A stretch of 64,000 bases of DNA from Colwellia sp. 20A7 (GTDB lineage Bacteria > Pseudomonadota > Gammaproteobacteria > Enterobacterales > Alteromonadaceae), in NCBI RefSeq assembly GCF_009832865.1, contig NZ_CP047130.1, positions 496,001 to 560,000 of the forward strand, given 5' to 3'. The position numbers were made by a program, and so were the translations under genes. Every line of letters starts with the position of its first letter. Within the stretch, counting starts at the first letter, position 1. The notes beneath the pieces are model-generated. The model ran no database searches, was not told the origin of the DNA, and saw nothing but the letters and a program-made list of their open reading frames with translations. Shown here piece by piece: positions 30,089 to 40,149 of the stretch.

Positions 30089-31447
30089 TTATGTCAAAAG
30101 TAGTGTAGCGGTACCTAAAAAGGCAAAAATACCAACAACATCAGTGACTGTGGTAATAATAACGCTGCCAGCAAGCGCAGGATCAATATTAAAACGCTTA
30201 AGTAATAATGGAATAGCAACACCGGCTAAACCTGCAGCGGTCATATTCATCAACATAGCGAAAGCTATTACGACTCCTAGCATTAAATCCTGTTTCCAAA
30301 TAGCGACAACTGAAGCAATCAACAAAGCCCAAATTATGCCATTGAGGAAGCCGATAGCGACTTCTTTATGTAAGAGCGCGCGAGCATTGCTATTACCTAC
30401 ATGGCCCAATGCCATACCACGTATAACTAAGGTTAACGTTTGATTACCAGCAACGCCACCCATACTCGGCACTAACGAATTAAGTACTGCTAATATTGCT
30501 AACTGCTGAAATAGACCTTCAAACATACTAGTGACAGCTACTGCAAATAAGGCGGTAATTAAATTCACCCCTAGCCATAAAGAGCGTTGTTTTGTACTTT
30601 TTAATACTGGAGCAAATGTATCTGCTTCATCGTCTAAACCAGCCATGCTCATCATGGAATGTTCTGCATCTTCACGAATTATATCAATAACATCATCAAT
30701 AGTGATACGACCGAGTAAATGGCCTTTTTTATCAATAACAGGAGCAGAAAACCAGTCATGCTTTTCAAATAATTGTGCAACATCATGCTCACTCATATTC
30801 GCTTGTACAGCTTGTATTTCCTCATCAATCAGCTTTGAAATTATAACTTCAGGGTTGGCGGTTATAATGGAGGCTAATGATACCGCGCCAATAAAGTGGT
30901 TACTTCTATCGACAACATAAAATGAATCTGTTGCTTCAGGTAGCTGACCTTTTAGGCGTAAGTAGCGTAGCACTACATCAACACTCACTTCAGGCTGTAA
31001 CGTAATGGTATCAGTGTTCATGATACCGCCAGCGGTCTCTTTGTCATAAGATAAGGCGGTCTCGACGCGTGCTCTATCTTGTGAGTCCATAGAATCAAGA
31101 ACTTTTCTATAAACTGTATCTGGTAGGGTACGTAATACTTCGGCTAAATCATCAACATCCATGCCTTCCGCAACAGCAGCCAATTTTTCAGGCCGCATGC
31201 TTTGTAAAATACCTTTTCGTACTTCTTCATTTAGTTCTTCAAGTACTTCACCATGGTGCTCAGCATCGATAAGTTGCCATAACACGGCTCTACTTTTAGC
31301 AGGAGATGACTCAAGGAATAGCGCTAGATCATAAGCAGACATGTCTTGTAATAATTTTCTTACATAGACAAACATACCGCTATCAAGTGCTTCATTGATT
31401 TGGTGTAGTCTTTCTTGAATGTATTCTTGTTCTATTAGGTCAGGCAT
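30089..31447 (-). CDS. mgtE: Magnesium transporter MgtE
   Basis: 452 residues from the ATG at 31447 (MPDLIEQEYIQERLHQ); a GTG-started form reaches 31498 but adds residues not usual in the family. The MgtE N domain (~1-130), paired CBS domains (~130-260) that sense Mg2+, a plug helix and five membrane helices (~290-450) are visible, with NSLVPSMGGVAGNQTLTLVI and the downstream GVAIPLLLKRF loop typical of the pore. It imports Mg2+ (or Co2+) by a channel-like mechanism and is normally controlled by the CBS domains rather than transcription. Confidence 0.94.
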   Translation of the reverse strand: MPDLIEQEYIQERLHQINEALDSGMFVYVRKLLQDMSAYDLALFLESSPAKSRAVLWQLIDAEHHGEVLEELNEEVRKGILQSMRPEKLAAVAEGMDVDDLAEVLRTLPDTVYRKVLDSMDSQDRARVETALSYDKETAGGIMNTDTITLQPEVSVDVVLRYLRLKGQLPEATDSFYVVDRSNHFIGAVSLASIITANPEVIISKLIDEEIQAVQANMSEHDVAQLFEKHDWFSAPVIDKKGHLLGRITIDDVIDIIREDAEHSMMSMAGLDDEADTFAPVLKSTKQRSLWLGVNLITALFAVAVTSMFEGLFQQLAILAVLNSLVPSMGGVAGNQTLTLVIRGMALGHVGNSNARALLHKEVAIGFLNGIIWALLIASVVAIWKQDLMLGVVIAFAMLMNMTAAGLAGVAIPLLLKRFNIDPALAGSVIITTVTDVVGIFAFLGTATLLLT

Positions 31448-31797
31448 AGATATCTTACTTGAACGTAGGGAATGATAAATACCAACGCTATTAAACACTT
31501 GAGAAGGGGTGTTTAATAGACTTAATATTTTTGATTGTGGCTAAGTTTATCGTAACTTAGTGCTTCTTTCAGCTTTTTTACTTATTTAACCTGAATTTGG
31601 TTTAAGATATTCTTAATTAATTGAGATTATTAAAATATTACTTTTGCTATACTCTAGCTTGATAGTGCTTCTACTTTAGAGCAGAAAGAAGTAAGGAAAA
31701 TTTCGGGTCAATAGCTAGTCTATTACAAATAAATTTAATTATGAAGTCAGGAAAAACAGCTATTTGAGGAGCATTTATTAAGTCGAGTTCAGGTTAT
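31448..31797. other. 350-base intergenic region between mgtE and ptsO
   Basis: Holds the mgtE promoter on the minus strand and the 3' end of the ptsO transcript. On the plus strand TTTTGCTATACT (31642-31653) looks like an extended -10, but no gene follows before ptsO's stop region and no clear -35 is at the right distance. No coding sequence is supported; a small RNA is possible but unproven. Confidence 0.4.
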
Positions 31798-32100
31798 TTA
31801 TTCATCTTCATCAAACTTATCTTCAATAAGCTGACTTATTGCTTCTAATGCTGCTGGTGCATCGGTTCCTTGTGCAGTGACTGTTACTCTTTTTCCTTGT
31901 CCACCAGCTAATAGCATAATGGCCATTATACTATTAGCGTCTGCTTCTTTTTCTTCAAGTGATAGCGTTATTTGGGCTGAAAACTTTTGGCACAGTACTG
32001 CTAATTTACTTGCAGCCCTCGCATGTAAGCCAAGCTTGTTAATTATAGTTAACTCTTTACTTAGAGTGAGATCGTCATTGTTATGCTTTTGAATAGACAT
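31798..32100 (-). CDS. ptsO: Nitrogen-PTS phosphocarrier NPr
   Basis: 100 residues of the HPr family. The phospho-accepting histidine is in GLHARAASKLA and the serine region is ADANSIMAIMLLAGGQG. NPr passes phosphate from EI-Ntr to PtsN (EIIA-Ntr), a regulatory chain sensing nitrogen and potassium. Last gene of the rpoN-linked block, 8 bases after rapZ, as in E. coli. Confidence 0.96.
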   Translation of the reverse strand: MSIQKHNNDDLTLSKELTIINKLGLHARAASKLAVLCQKFSAQITLSLEEKEADANSIMAIMLLAGGQGKRVTVTAQGTDAPAALEAISQLIEDKFDEDE

Positions 32101-32108
32101 AATAAGCT

Positions 32109-32963
32109 TTACTCTTTGGTTTTTTTAATGTCTCTGTGGTGAGTTTGTACATTTTTTTGTTCTTTACTAAAGTTTTTTGCTAGTAAATCAGCAATATAAA
32201 CAGAGCGATGTTTGCCACCAGTACAACCAATCGCAATCGTAACATAACTACGATTATTACGTTCTAGATGCGGGAGCCAAGTCATCATAAAACTATTAAT
32301 TTGCCAAATAAACTTTGTCACAATAGGTTGGCTAGAAAGAAAGTCTTTGACTGGTTGCTCTAAACCGGTAAAGGGCTTTAATTCTTTTTCCCAATGAGGA
32401 TTAGGGAGAAAACGTGCATCGAAGACATAATCAGCATCAGTAGGAATGCCATGTTTAAAACCAAAAGATTCGACTACGAGTACCATATTTCCTGTTTTTT
32501 TCCCAAGAATTCGTTCTCGAACTAAGTCAGCTAATTGGTGTGGCGTTAATTGACTGGTATTAATATATAAATCTGCATTGGTAGAAATAGGCGCTAACAG
32601 CTTCTTCTCTAGTGATATTGCTTGGTCTAAAGGTATATTTTCTTTGATTAGTGGGTGTAAGCGTCTTGTTTCACTAAAGCGACGAATTAAATCATTATCG
32701 TCGGCATCTAAAAATAATGTTGTTACATCAACCGCATCGGGTAAATATTCAATGATTTCAACAATATCTTTAGGGTTATTAGGCAGATTACGAACATCTA
32801 AACTTACCGCGACATTATCATAATCATTAATTACAGTATGTGTTAATGCCGGGAGTAAATTAACAGGGATATTATCAACGCAATAATAACCTAAATCTTC
32901 TAATACCCTTAACGCAACCGATTTACCTGAGCCAGAACGGCCACTAACAATGATAAGCTTCAT
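32109..32963 (-). CDS. rapZ: RNase adapter protein RapZ
   Basis: 284 residues. The N-terminal P-loop is VSGRSGSGKSVAL; the C-terminal half with GCTGGKHRSVYIADLLAKNF binds sRNA and glucosamine-6-phosphate. In enterobacteria RapZ directs RNase E to the sRNA GlmZ and so adjusts glmS; whether GlmY/GlmZ exist here is unknown, and in other bacteria the protein is a nucleotide-binding YvcJ homologue. Its position between ptsN and ptsO is conserved. Confidence 0.95.
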   Translation of the reverse strand: MKLIIVSGRSGSGKSVALRVLEDLGYYCVDNIPVNLLPALTHTVINDYDNVAVSLDVRNLPNNPKDIVEIIEYLPDAVDVTTLFLDADDNDLIRRFSETRRLHPLIKENIPLDQAISLEKKLLAPISTNADLYINTSQLTPHQLADLVRERILGKKTGNMVLVVESFGFKHGIPTDADYVFDARFLPNPHWEKELKPFTGLEQPVKDFLSSQPIVTKFIWQINSFMMTWLPHLERNNRSYVTIAIGCTGGKHRSVYIADLLAKNFSKEQKNVQTHHRDIKKTKE

Positions 32964-33033
32964 ATTTTCAAGTTCCGCGTGAATAAGAGGGTTATTAAAT
33001 TTGACTGTGCAGGAATGTATTCCAACTTATTTT

Positions 33034-33486
33034 TTAAGCCGTTTGTTGAATAAGATCAAACATTTCTTGTTGGTTTGTACATTTACGCACTTTTTTAGCT
33101 GTTTTACGATCACTAAATAACTTGGCGATACTCTGTAATGTTTCTAAATGCGCTTGTGTATTACCCTCTGGTACAAATAGACAAATGAATATATCAACAG
33201 GTCTATTGTCAATTGCGTCAAAATCGATGGCTTGTTCAGTAGTTAAAAATACAGCGATGGCTTTGTCTGTATTGTTTAGTCTGCCATGAGGGATAGCGAT
33301 ACCATTGCCAATACCCGTACTGCCCATTTTTTCTCGATTCATTAAGCTATCTAACAAATCGGTTGGGTTAGAGTCGATTAGTTCATTGGCGGCAAGTTGG
33401 CAAATTAGTTCAAGTAAACGTTTTTTACTCTGAACTGGAACTGCACATCGCGTGCAGTTCAGTGTTAATATATTTTGTAGTGTCAT
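33034..33486 (-). CDS. ptsN: Nitrogen-regulatory EIIA protein PtsN
   Basis: 150 residues, PTS EIIA type 2. The phosphorylatable histidine is in GIAIPHGRL (~H73). Receives phosphate from NPr and regulates potassium transport and sigma-54-related functions. It has an unusual duplicated-Cys N-terminus (LNCTRCAVP) shared by many gammaproteobacterial PtsN. Eighteen bases from hpf, same operon. Confidence 0.95.
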   Translation of the reverse strand: MTLQNILTLNCTRCAVPVQSKKRLLELICQLAANELIDSNPTDLLDSLMNREKMGSTGIGNGIAIPHGRLNNTDKAIAVFLTTEQAIDFDAIDNRPVDIFICLFVPEGNTQAHLETLQSIAKLFSDRKTAKKVRKCTNQQEMFDLIQQTA

Positions 33487-33503
33487 AATTATAATTGATA
33501 AAG

Positions 33504-33791
33504 CTAATGTTGTGTTATTTTGCCTTTGTATTTAAGTACTTGGCGATCTAATTTATCTACCAAAGTATCTATCGAAGTATACATATCAGCACTCGCTGCT
33601 GAAGCATGAATTTCACTGCCTTTTAAATGTATGGTTGCTTCAGCTTTCTGCTCTAACTTTTCAATTGTAAGTACAACGTGAACATTATTGATGTGATCAA
33701 AATGTCGCTCTAATTTAGCGAATTTTGTGTCAACACAATCACGTAATGATGAAGTTACTTCTACATGGTGGCCAGTAAGGTTAATTTGCAT
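33504..33791 (-). CDS. hpf: Ribosome hibernation promoting factor (short form)
   Basis: 95 residues, HPF/YhbH short type that binds the 30S decoding channel and promotes 100S dimers with RMF in stationary phase. MQINLTGHHVEVTSSLRDCV and ASAASADMYTSIDTLVDKLDR are the conserved elements. The standard neighbour of rpoN, 44 bases downstream of it. Confidence 0.95.
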   Translation of the reverse strand: MQINLTGHHVEVTSSLRDCVDTKFAKLERHFDHINNVHVVLTIEKLEQKAEATIHLKGSEIHASAASADMYTSIDTLVDKLDRQVLKYKGKITQH

Positions 33792-33835
33792 AAGTATATC
33801 CTTCTCTAGTTAAGTTCAGAAAATAAAGTCGCTGG

Positions 33836-35347
33836 TTATAGTAAACTCTTTCGTTGATTTGACGGTGGTATAGATAAAGACTCACGATACTTAGCTATAG
33901 TGCGCCTTGCAACGTTAATTCCTTGCTGTGCTAGTAAATCTGCCATTTTGCTATCACTAAGCGGTTTAGCTGGTGTTTCGGCTAAAATGAGTTTTTTAAT
34001 TAATGAACGTATGGCTGTTGATGAACATTCACCACCATTTTCGGTACTAACATGGCTTGAAAAAAAGTATTTTAATTCAAAAATACCTCTTGGCGTATGC
34101 ATGTATTTTTGTGTTGTCACTCTAGATATAGTTGATTCATGCATATCTACAGCTTCAGCGATGTCATTTAAAACCATAGGTCGCATAGCTTCTGCACCAT
34201 GCTCTAAAAAGCCTTGTTGACGTTGTACAATGCAGTTAGATACTTTGAGTAATGTGTCATTACGCGATTCTAAACTTTTAATAAACCATTTAGCTTCTTG
34301 CAAGTTTGTTCGAATAAATTGGCCATCATTACTCGAAGACTTTGTCGTTTTTGTCATGGCTGCATATTGCTGATTAACTGATAACTTAGGAGCAGTATCA
34401 GGATTTAATTCCACAACCCAACGACCATTTTTCTTTTCTACTGAAACATCAGGGATAACATATTGATCATCACTTTTAACAACAACGTCACCAGGACGAG
34501 GGTTTAAACTTTGTATTAAACGCATCACTTCGCGTAATTGATCTTCCTTAAGGCGTGTTTTACGCATTAATTGACGATAGTCACGATTCCCGAGCAAGTC
34601 AATATGTTCACTGATAATTAATTTACTTTCTTTTAAGTAGGGGGTTTCAGGATCAAATTGATTTAATTGAATAATTAAACAATCAGCAATTGAGCGAGCG
34701 GCAACACCAACAGGGTCAAAGACATTAATACGTTTTAATACTGCTTCAACTTCATCAAGTTCAAGCCCTTCTATACCAACACTTTCTAAAATTTCATCAC
34801 TTGATACCGTAAGGTAACCAGCTTCATCAACGGCTTCTATAATGGCGATAGCAACAGTGCGATCGGTTTCTGAAAAAGGTGTTAACTCCATTTGCCATAA
34901 AAGGTGGTCTTGTATTGAATCGATTGTTTCACCTTGATAAGTGTAATCTTCACTTGGGCTACTAATTGCACCTGTATTTGACGTGCCAGCACTGTAACTC
35001 TCTTCCCAAGTTGTATCAATATTCAGCTCTTCTGGAATGTCATTTTTTTCCATCGCCTCAGTAGTGCTTATCTCATCAATAGAGGCGGATGAATCTTCAC
35101 TCCCATCACTAGTAGATTGTTCAGCAATTGTGGCTGAAAATGCTTCTTCAAGTGTATTTCCACTGTCCTCTGAATTGTTATCTGAGGCTTCTTGATCATT
35201 AATTTCAAGCAGGGGATTACTTTCAAGTACTTCTTGAATTTCTTGTTGAAGCTCTAACGTTGATAACTGCAAAAGCTTGATCGCTTGTTGCAGTTGTGGC
35301 GTCATGGTTAGTTGTTGTCCTATCCGGAGTTGCAGAGTTGGGCGCAT
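33836..35347 (-). CDS. rpoN: RNA polymerase sigma-54 factor RpoN
   Basis: 503 residues. Region I is Gln/Leu-rich ([20 protein letters not shown]), region II acidic (~50-130), region III contains the core-binding domain, the HTH ([21 protein letters not shown]) that reads the -12 element, and the RpoN box [10 protein letters not shown] near the C-terminus that reads -24. Depends on AAA+ activators. It could read the candidate promoter at 2902-2917 in this window. Downstream of lptB, normal arrangement. Confidence 0.98.
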   Translation of the reverse strand: MRPTLQLRIGQQLTMTPQLQQAIKLLQLSTLELQQEIQEVLESNPLLEINDQEASDNNSEDSGNTLEEAFSATIAEQSTSDGSEDSSASIDEISTTEAMEKNDIPEELNIDTTWEESYSAGTSNTGAISSPSEDYTYQGETIDSIQDHLLWQMELTPFSETDRTVAIAIIEAVDEAGYLTVSSDEILESVGIEGLELDEVEAVLKRINVFDPVGVAARSIADCLIIQLNQFDPETPYLKESKLIISEHIDLLGNRDYRQLMRKTRLKEDQLREVMRLIQSLNPRPGDVVVKSDDQYVIPDVSVEKKNGRWVVELNPDTAPKLSVNQQYAAMTKTTKSSSNDGQFIRTNLQEAKWFIKSLESRNDTLLKVSNCIVQRQQGFLEHGAEAMRPMVLNDIAEAVDMHESTISRVTTQKYMHTPRGIFELKYFFSSHVSTENGGECSSTAIRSLIKKLILAETPAKPLSDSKMADLLAQQGINVARRTIAKYRESLSIPPSNQRKSLL

Positions 35348-35431
35348 CTACGTTGTCTTAATTCCTGTTATTATTATTTATAGTTACTCACTTAGCGTAA
35401 GTATAGTATAGGTATTTATTATATGTGTTAA

Positions 35432-36196
35432 CTATAGCGTGAATTGCTCGCCTAGGTATACATCTCTTACCTTTTGATTAGCAAGAATTTGATTAGAATC
35501 GCCTTCTGCTATTATTTCGCCGTGACTAACAATGTAAGCATGTTCACATACATCAAGCGTTTCACGAACATTGTGATCAGTAATTAGAATACCAAGACCA
35601 CGTTTTTTAAGATGAATAATTATTTTTTTAATGTCACCTACTGAAATGGGGTCTACACCTGCAAAAGGTTCATCAAGCAATATGAATTGTGGATCTGCAG
35701 CTAAAGCACGGGCGATTTCTACGCGTCTTCTCTCCCCACCGGACAAGCTCATGCCTAAATTGTCTTTAATATGGCTGATATTAAATTCCTCTAGCAGGTG
35801 CTCTAATTTCATTTGCCTTTCATTTTCATTAAGGCCTTTTCTAATTTGTAATATTGCCATAATATTTTCAGTAACGGTCAGTTTTCTAAAAATAGATGCT
35901 TCCTGAGGTAAATAGCCAATACCTCGACGTGCACGTTCATGCATAGGCGCAAGTGTAACATCTTCGTCGTTAAGTATTATTTGACCATTATCATTAGGTA
36001 CTAAGCCAACAATCATGTAAAAAGACGTGGTTTTTCCTGCACCATTAGGGCCTAATAACCCCACGATTTGACCTGAACTTACGGTTAAGCTAACGTTTTT
36101 AACAACTTTTTTGCTTTTGTAAGATTTTGATAGATTTTTGGCTATCAAAATCGAGTTGTTTATTTCGCTGTTATTTTTATTGCTTGTTACTGTCAT
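35432..36196 (-). CDS. lptB: LPS export ABC ATPase LptB
   Basis: 254 residues; cytoplasmic ATPase of LptB2FGC that drives lipopolysaccharide to the cell surface. Walker [10 protein letters not shown], signature LSGGERRR, Walker [14 protein letters not shown] and the H-loop TDHNVRE are intact. The N-terminal ~18 residues ([11 protein letters not shown]) are a little longer than in E. coli. Overlaps the end of lptA by 20 bases. Confidence 0.97.
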   Translation of the reverse strand: MTVTSNKNNSEINNSILIAKNLSKSYKSKKVVKNVSLTVSSGQIVGLLGPNGAGKTTSFYMIVGLVPNDNGQIILNDEDVTLAPMHERARRGIGYLPQEASIFRKLTVTENIMAILQIRKGLNENERQMKLEHLLEEFNISHIKDNLGMSLSGGERRRVEIARALAADPQFILLDEPFAGVDPISVGDIKKIIIHLKKRGLGILITDHNVRETLDVCEHAYIVSHGEIIAEGDSNQILANQKVRDVYLGEQFTL

Positions 36197-36746
36197 TACT
36201 TTTCTTATCTTGTTGAGCTTTTATTTGAGCTGGCTGCAAAATAGTGGTGACTGAGTCATTATCACTACTGATGGCTTCTAATTTCTCATTTAATGTATTG
36301 TAAGTGATTATTTCACCTGTCACCTTACTACCCGCTTGCTGCACTTGTGCATTACCTGAAATGGTAATGATATTTTGATCTGGTTGATAGGTTATCTCAT
36401 TAGCTTGTAGGCTTATTAAGCTGCCATCTTCTAGCTGCTGTTTGAAAACAGCGGGCTCACCCTTAGCAAGATAAGTATCGTATTTTTGTTGAGTTTTCTC
36501 ATCAACTTGACTATAAACTTGGACAATGTCAGCAATAATAGAGATAGAACCTTGATTTATGCTTACGTCATCTAAATAGCTTGCTATTTTGTTTTTTAAA
36601 TCGGCTGATTGACGTTTCGATTTAATAGTGATTTCTTGCGTGAGGTCTTTTTTGGCTGCACTTACGGGTAACGCTAACGTGAGTAGTAGTGAGCTTAGTA
36701 ATAAACCTGTGCTAATTGTTTTAATTGTCATTAAGGGATTAACCAT
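36177..36746 (-). CDS. lptA: LPS transport periplasmic bridge protein LptA
   Basis: 189 residues from ATG 36746; starts at 36773 and 36731 are also possible, and the last begins directly at the signal peptide ([14 protein letters not shown]...SAAKK). The OstA/LptA beta-jellyroll begins about residue 40 and includes [13 protein letters not shown] and [19 protein letters not shown]. LptA oligomers connect LptC in the inner membrane to LptD outside. Overlaps lptC by 8 bases and lptB by 20. Confidence 0.92.
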   Translation of the reverse strand: MVNPLMTIKTISTGLLLSSLLLTLALPVSAAKKDLTQEITIKSKRQSADLKNKIASYLDDVSINQGSISIIADIVQVYSQVDEKTQQKYDTYLAKGEPAVFKQQLEDGSLISLQANEITYQPDQNIITISGNAQVQQAGSKVTGEIITYNTLNEKLEAISSDNDSVTTILQPAQIKAQQDKKSNDSNKQ

Positions 36747-37374
36747 TCTTTTTTTTGTAAATAGTACGTACATGTTCGGTTAATGTCATCTGTTTAGTGT
36801 TTAAGTCAATTATCAAACCAGAGCCATACATAGTGAAGTCTTTTCCTTGCACCATTACTGTTTGGTCTGAGCTAATAATATTAGTATTTAAATCGAGCTC
36901 TAAATATTTACAATGTATTTCTTGTATTAAACTATTCTTATCGGTTGCACTTAAGTGTACTCGATGATTTAAAATAACCCTATTATTTTTATATAGCGTT
37001 GCTTCTTGAGCGCTAAGCTTCCAAGGTGAGTTTTTTGTTAAATCATCATTAGTTAAAGCTATATTCGGTAAGTCTGTACTTGTAGTATTTGCTTTTACTG
37101 ATGATGTTTGGGGATACAAAGTGTACTTAGGTAATTCAAAGTGTGTCACCTCCAGCTTGGCATAGTGCTCCATTCTGTCGGCAATAATTGCATGTGAGAG
37201 AACCCCTGAATCGGTATAAATATCGGTTTTAAGTGCTTCAGCTATAAAGTCTGGCGTGAGTTCACTGTCAATTACTTCACCTGGTATTACTTTCGATTGT
37301 CGCCACTCAATTATACCGTAAACCGTTGCGGCTAATAACAATAATAAAAAAGCTAAAAAATTTGTTCGTGTCAT
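36739..37374 (-). CDS. lptC: LPS export protein LptC
   Basis: 211 residues: one N-terminal membrane helix (~5-22) and a periplasmic jellyroll that receives LPS from LptFG and passes it to LptA. LTNDDLTKNSPWKLSAQEATLY and YGSGLIIDLNTKQMTLTEHV are recognisable. Slightly longer than E. coli LptC (191). Overlaps kdsC by 4 bases (ATGA). Confidence 0.92.
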   Translation of the reverse strand: MTRTNFLAFLLLLLAATVYGIIEWRQSKVIPGEVIDSELTPDFIAEALKTDIYTDSGVLSHAIIADRMEHYAKLEVTHFELPKYTLYPQTSSVKANTTSTDLPNIALTNDDLTKNSPWKLSAQEATLYKNNRVILNHRVHLSATDKNSLIQEIHCKYLELDLNTNIISSDQTVMVQGKDFTMYGSGLIIDLNTKQMTLTEHVRTIYKKKNG

Positions 37375-37946
37375 ACACTCGTGCCTGTAGCATCATCAAG
37401 AGTACCTTGAGATTGCATTATCAAGTCGCAAACCTCTCGCACTGCACCAAAGCCACCATTAATAAAGGTTATGTAATTAGCTTTTGCTGATACAGCCGGG
37501 TGGGCATCGGATACTGAAATACCTAAACCAACGTGTAAAATACATGCTAAGTCTGGGATATCGTCTCCTATATAGGCTATTTCGTCAGGTGTTAAATTAA
37601 GTTGTTGAGCTAAGGTCATTAGTGCAGGTAATTTATCTTCCTGTCCTTGTACTATATGTTTAACATTTAAAGCTGACATTCGGTTGGCTACAATGGCCGA
37701 GCGTCGACCTGTTATTATTGCAACTTCTACACCGCTACTGCCAAGTGCTTTTATACCAAAACCGTCTTTAGTATGGAATGCTTTGAGTTCTTCTCCGTCA
37801 TTACCTAAATAAATACGACCATCAGAAAAAACACCATCAACATCACAAACGAGTAATTTTATTTTTTTTGCACGCTCTAATACATCTAGTGAAACATCCC
37901 CATAAAGTGTAGTAGAATTTTTAATAGTGTTAGTGATATTTTCCAT
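37371..37946 (-). CDS. kdsC: 3-deoxy-D-manno-octulosonate 8-phosphate phosphatase KdsC
   Basis: 191 residues, HAD type C0 without a cap. The nucleophile and acid/base are in LLVCDVDGVFSDG, motif II in AIITGRRS, motif III in IAYIGDDIPDL. It removes phosphate from Kdo-8-P before CMP activation, in LPS core synthesis. Directly abuts kdsD. Confidence 0.96.
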   Translation of the reverse strand: MENITNTIKNSTTLYGDVSLDVLERAKKIKLLVCDVDGVFSDGRIYLGNDGEELKAFHTKDGFGIKALGSSGVEVAIITGRRSAIVANRMSALNVKHIVQGQEDKLPALMTLAQQLNLTPDEIAYIGDDIPDLACILHVGLGISVSDAHPAVSAKANYITFINGGFGAVREVCDLIMQSQGTLDDATGTSV

Positions 37947-38912
37947 TTAAAGAACTCCTGATCTTAATAAGTCATGCATGTTCATTGCACCAATAGGTAT
38001 TTGTTTTTCATCAACAATAATTAAACCATTAATCTTTTTGTCTTCCATTATATTTAACGCTTGTGCTGCTAGCATATCTGCTTGAGCCATCGTAGGCGAT
38101 TTATTCATAACGGTTGTTATATTGTCCTGATGAATATCAATTTTCAGATCAAGAATTCTACGTAAATCACCATCAGTAAATAAACCAACAAGTTGTTTAT
38201 TTGCATTAACAACGCCGGTCATACCTAAACCTTTGAGCGACATTTCTACTAAGGCGTCTTTGATTAATGCGTCTTCTGAGATAATTGGTATACGATCGCC
38301 TTGATGCATAATATCACTCAAGCGTAGTAATAAGCGTTTTCCTAAACTACCACCGGGGTGCGATAAAGCAAAATCATCGGCGGTAAATCCGCGGGCATTA
38401 AGTAAGGCAACGGCAATAGCATCACCCATGACTAATGTGGCGGTAGTACTTGATGTAGGAGCTAACCCTAAAGGGCAGGCTTCAGTAGAGATTTTGATGC
38501 AAATATGCGTGTCAGCTAATTTTGCTAATGTAGAGTTGGTGTTACCTGTCATAGCGATGAGTGTTGCCCCAATGCGTTTGATGACCGGGATTATTGCAAG
38601 AACTTCTCCTGTTTCACCTGAATTAGAGATAGTTAGCACCACATCATCTTTAGTGATCATACCTAGGTCCCCATGACTGGCTTCACTAGGATGAACAAAA
38701 AAAGCAGGGGTGCCAGTACTGGCTAATGTCGCTGCTATTTTACCACCAATATGGCCGGACTTTCCCATACCAATGACGATAACACGCCCCTGGCAATTAA
38801 ACATTAATTGACAAGCGTATTCAAAGTTATGATCAATATATTGTAGCAACTCTTTAATTGCTTGTTGCTCAATGTTGATTACGCTTCTAGCAAGTTCTTT
38901 AAAGTTCTTCAT
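37947..38912 (-). CDS. kdsD: D-arabinose 5-phosphate isomerase KdsD
   Basis: 321 residues. A SIS domain (~40-175; GMGKSGHIGGKIAATLASTG, SNSGETGE, SEASHGDLGMI) is followed by paired CBS domains (~200-320). It converts ribulose-5-P to arabinose-5-P, the first precursor of Kdo. Neighbours kdsC and yrbG match E. coli order. Complete. Confidence 0.96.
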   Translation of the reverse strand: MKNFKELARSVINIEQQAIKELLQYIDHNFEYACQLMFNCQGRVIVIGMGKSGHIGGKIAATLASTGTPAFFVHPSEASHGDLGMITKDDVVLTISNSGETGEVLAIIPVIKRIGATLIAMTGNTNSTLAKLADTHICIKISTEACPLGLAPTSSTTATLVMGDAIAVALLNARGFTADDFALSHPGGSLGKRLLLRLSDIMHQGDRIPIISEDALIKDALVEMSLKGLGMTGVVNANKQLVGLFTDGDLRRILDLKIDIHQDNITTVMNKSPTMAQADMLAAQALNIMEDKKINGLIIVDEKQIPIGAMNMHDLLRSGVL

Positions 38913-38938
38913 AGTTCTGCTTAAACTAATTATGTGTG

Positions 38939-39925
38939 CTAGTTAATTGTTGTTTGGCTAAAGAGTAATGCTTGATAGCCAAAAAAACACACGAGTAATA
39001 ATGCACCTTTTATACGAGTAAGTCTAAAACACCCAGCTTTACGACTAAAACATAATAAAAAGAGTAAGCCTGTAATTGCCAGCATGATAGGTATGTCGCG
39101 AATTGATGCCTCAGGGTTTATTGGCCCTGGTGCGATGATCCCCGCAAAAGGTAATACAGCTAAAATATTGAATAGGTTTGAACCGACAATATTGCCCATA
39201 GCTAAATCGTCTTCTTTTTTTAATATACTTGCAATACTTGCTGCTAGTTCAGGTAAGCTTGTACCAATAGCAATAATAGTTAAACCAATAACAAGGTCAC
39301 TAATACCATAAGCTTTTGCAATAAATATCGATGAATCAACAAGGAAGTGAGCACTTAATACTAATAAAATAATCCCTGTTATTAACCAAAATATAGACTT
39401 AGATGTGGTAGTTGCATCAGGTATGTCTTGTTCAGCTTCAATAATTAAAGGGTCGTCGACTTTGCTAGCTTTTCTTTGTCGAATGGCCTTAATTAATAAA
39501 ATGGATATAAAGCCAAAAAAACTGACCATTAAAATAATACCTTCAGTGAAACTAAAGAAATTATCAGAAATCATCCAGTAGGCTACTAAAGAAAATATAA
39601 GTAAAAGAGGTAGCTCTTGTTTAATCGTAGAAGAGGAAACAATTAAAGGCTTTATTAAAACGCTAAGACCTAATACTAATGCTATATTGGTAATATTCGA
39701 ACCGACCGCGTTACCAATAGCTGTGTCTGGGCTTCCTTGTAAGGATGCTGCTGCTGCAACCATCATTTCAGGGGCTGATGAACCCATGGCAACTATCGTT
39801 AAACCAATGATCATTGGTGAAACGCCGATATTCCTAGCTAATGATGAGGCGCCTAAAACAAATTTATCTGCACTCCACACGAGTACAGTAAGGGCAATTA
39901 ATAATATTCCAACGTGTTCTAACAT
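38939..39925 (-). CDS. CaCA-family Ca2+/Na+ antiporter (YrbG type)
   Basis: 328 residues with ten predicted membrane helices and two alpha repeats: GSSAPEMMVAAAASLQGSPD / GNAVGSNITNIALVLG and GTSLPELAASIASILKKEDD / GNIVGSNLFNILAVLPF. This inverted duplication holds the ion site of Na+/Ca2+ exchangers. A hydrophilic loop (~150-170) separates the halves. Head gene of the minus-strand lpt block, divergent from mlaF, as yrbG in E. coli; its true ion is not known. Confidence 0.9.
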   Translation of the reverse strand: MLEHVGILLIALTVLVWSADKFVLGASSLARNIGVSPMIIGLTIVAMGSSAPEMMVAAAASLQGSPDTAIGNAVGSNITNIALVLGLSVLIKPLIVSSSTIKQELPLLLIFSLVAYWMISDNFFSFTEGIILMVSFFGFISILLIKAIRQRKASKVDDPLIIEAEQDIPDATTTSKSIFWLITGIILLVLSAHFLVDSSIFIAKAYGISDLVIGLTIIAIGTSLPELAASIASILKKEDDLAMGNIVGSNLFNILAVLPFAGIIAPGPINPEASIRDIPIMLAITGLLFLLCFSRKAGCFRLTRIKGALLLVCFFGYQALLFSQTTIN

Positions 39926-40149
39926 TTATGACTCCAGTTTTGAGGTGCAAATTGTCGCTGTTTGTAGCAGAAAAAAAAAGGAATTAATTCGATTAAAGGA
40001 AAATAAGCGATATAAAGCGCTAAAAATATACCTTTTTACATTTTCTAACACTTAATGAAACTTATTCCTCACTAAATTGTGAATTTTTAGTGAAGAATTT
40101 GAGGTGGTCAGGTAAAATCATTTCTAATTAATAAGGCATAATTAATAAT
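39926..40149. promoter_or_regulatory. Divergent promoter region between yrbG and mlaF
   Basis: 224 AT-rich bases between the starts of the kds/lpt-side and mla-side operons. A loose inverted repeat CACTAAA / TTTAGTG (about 40069-40100) lies near the middle. Individual -35/-10 elements could not be assigned with confidence. Confidence 0.4.

Noticed and set aside
30048..30443. 131-codon plus-strand frame
   Set aside because: Lies antisense to the membrane part of mgtE; low-complexity reading of its complement.
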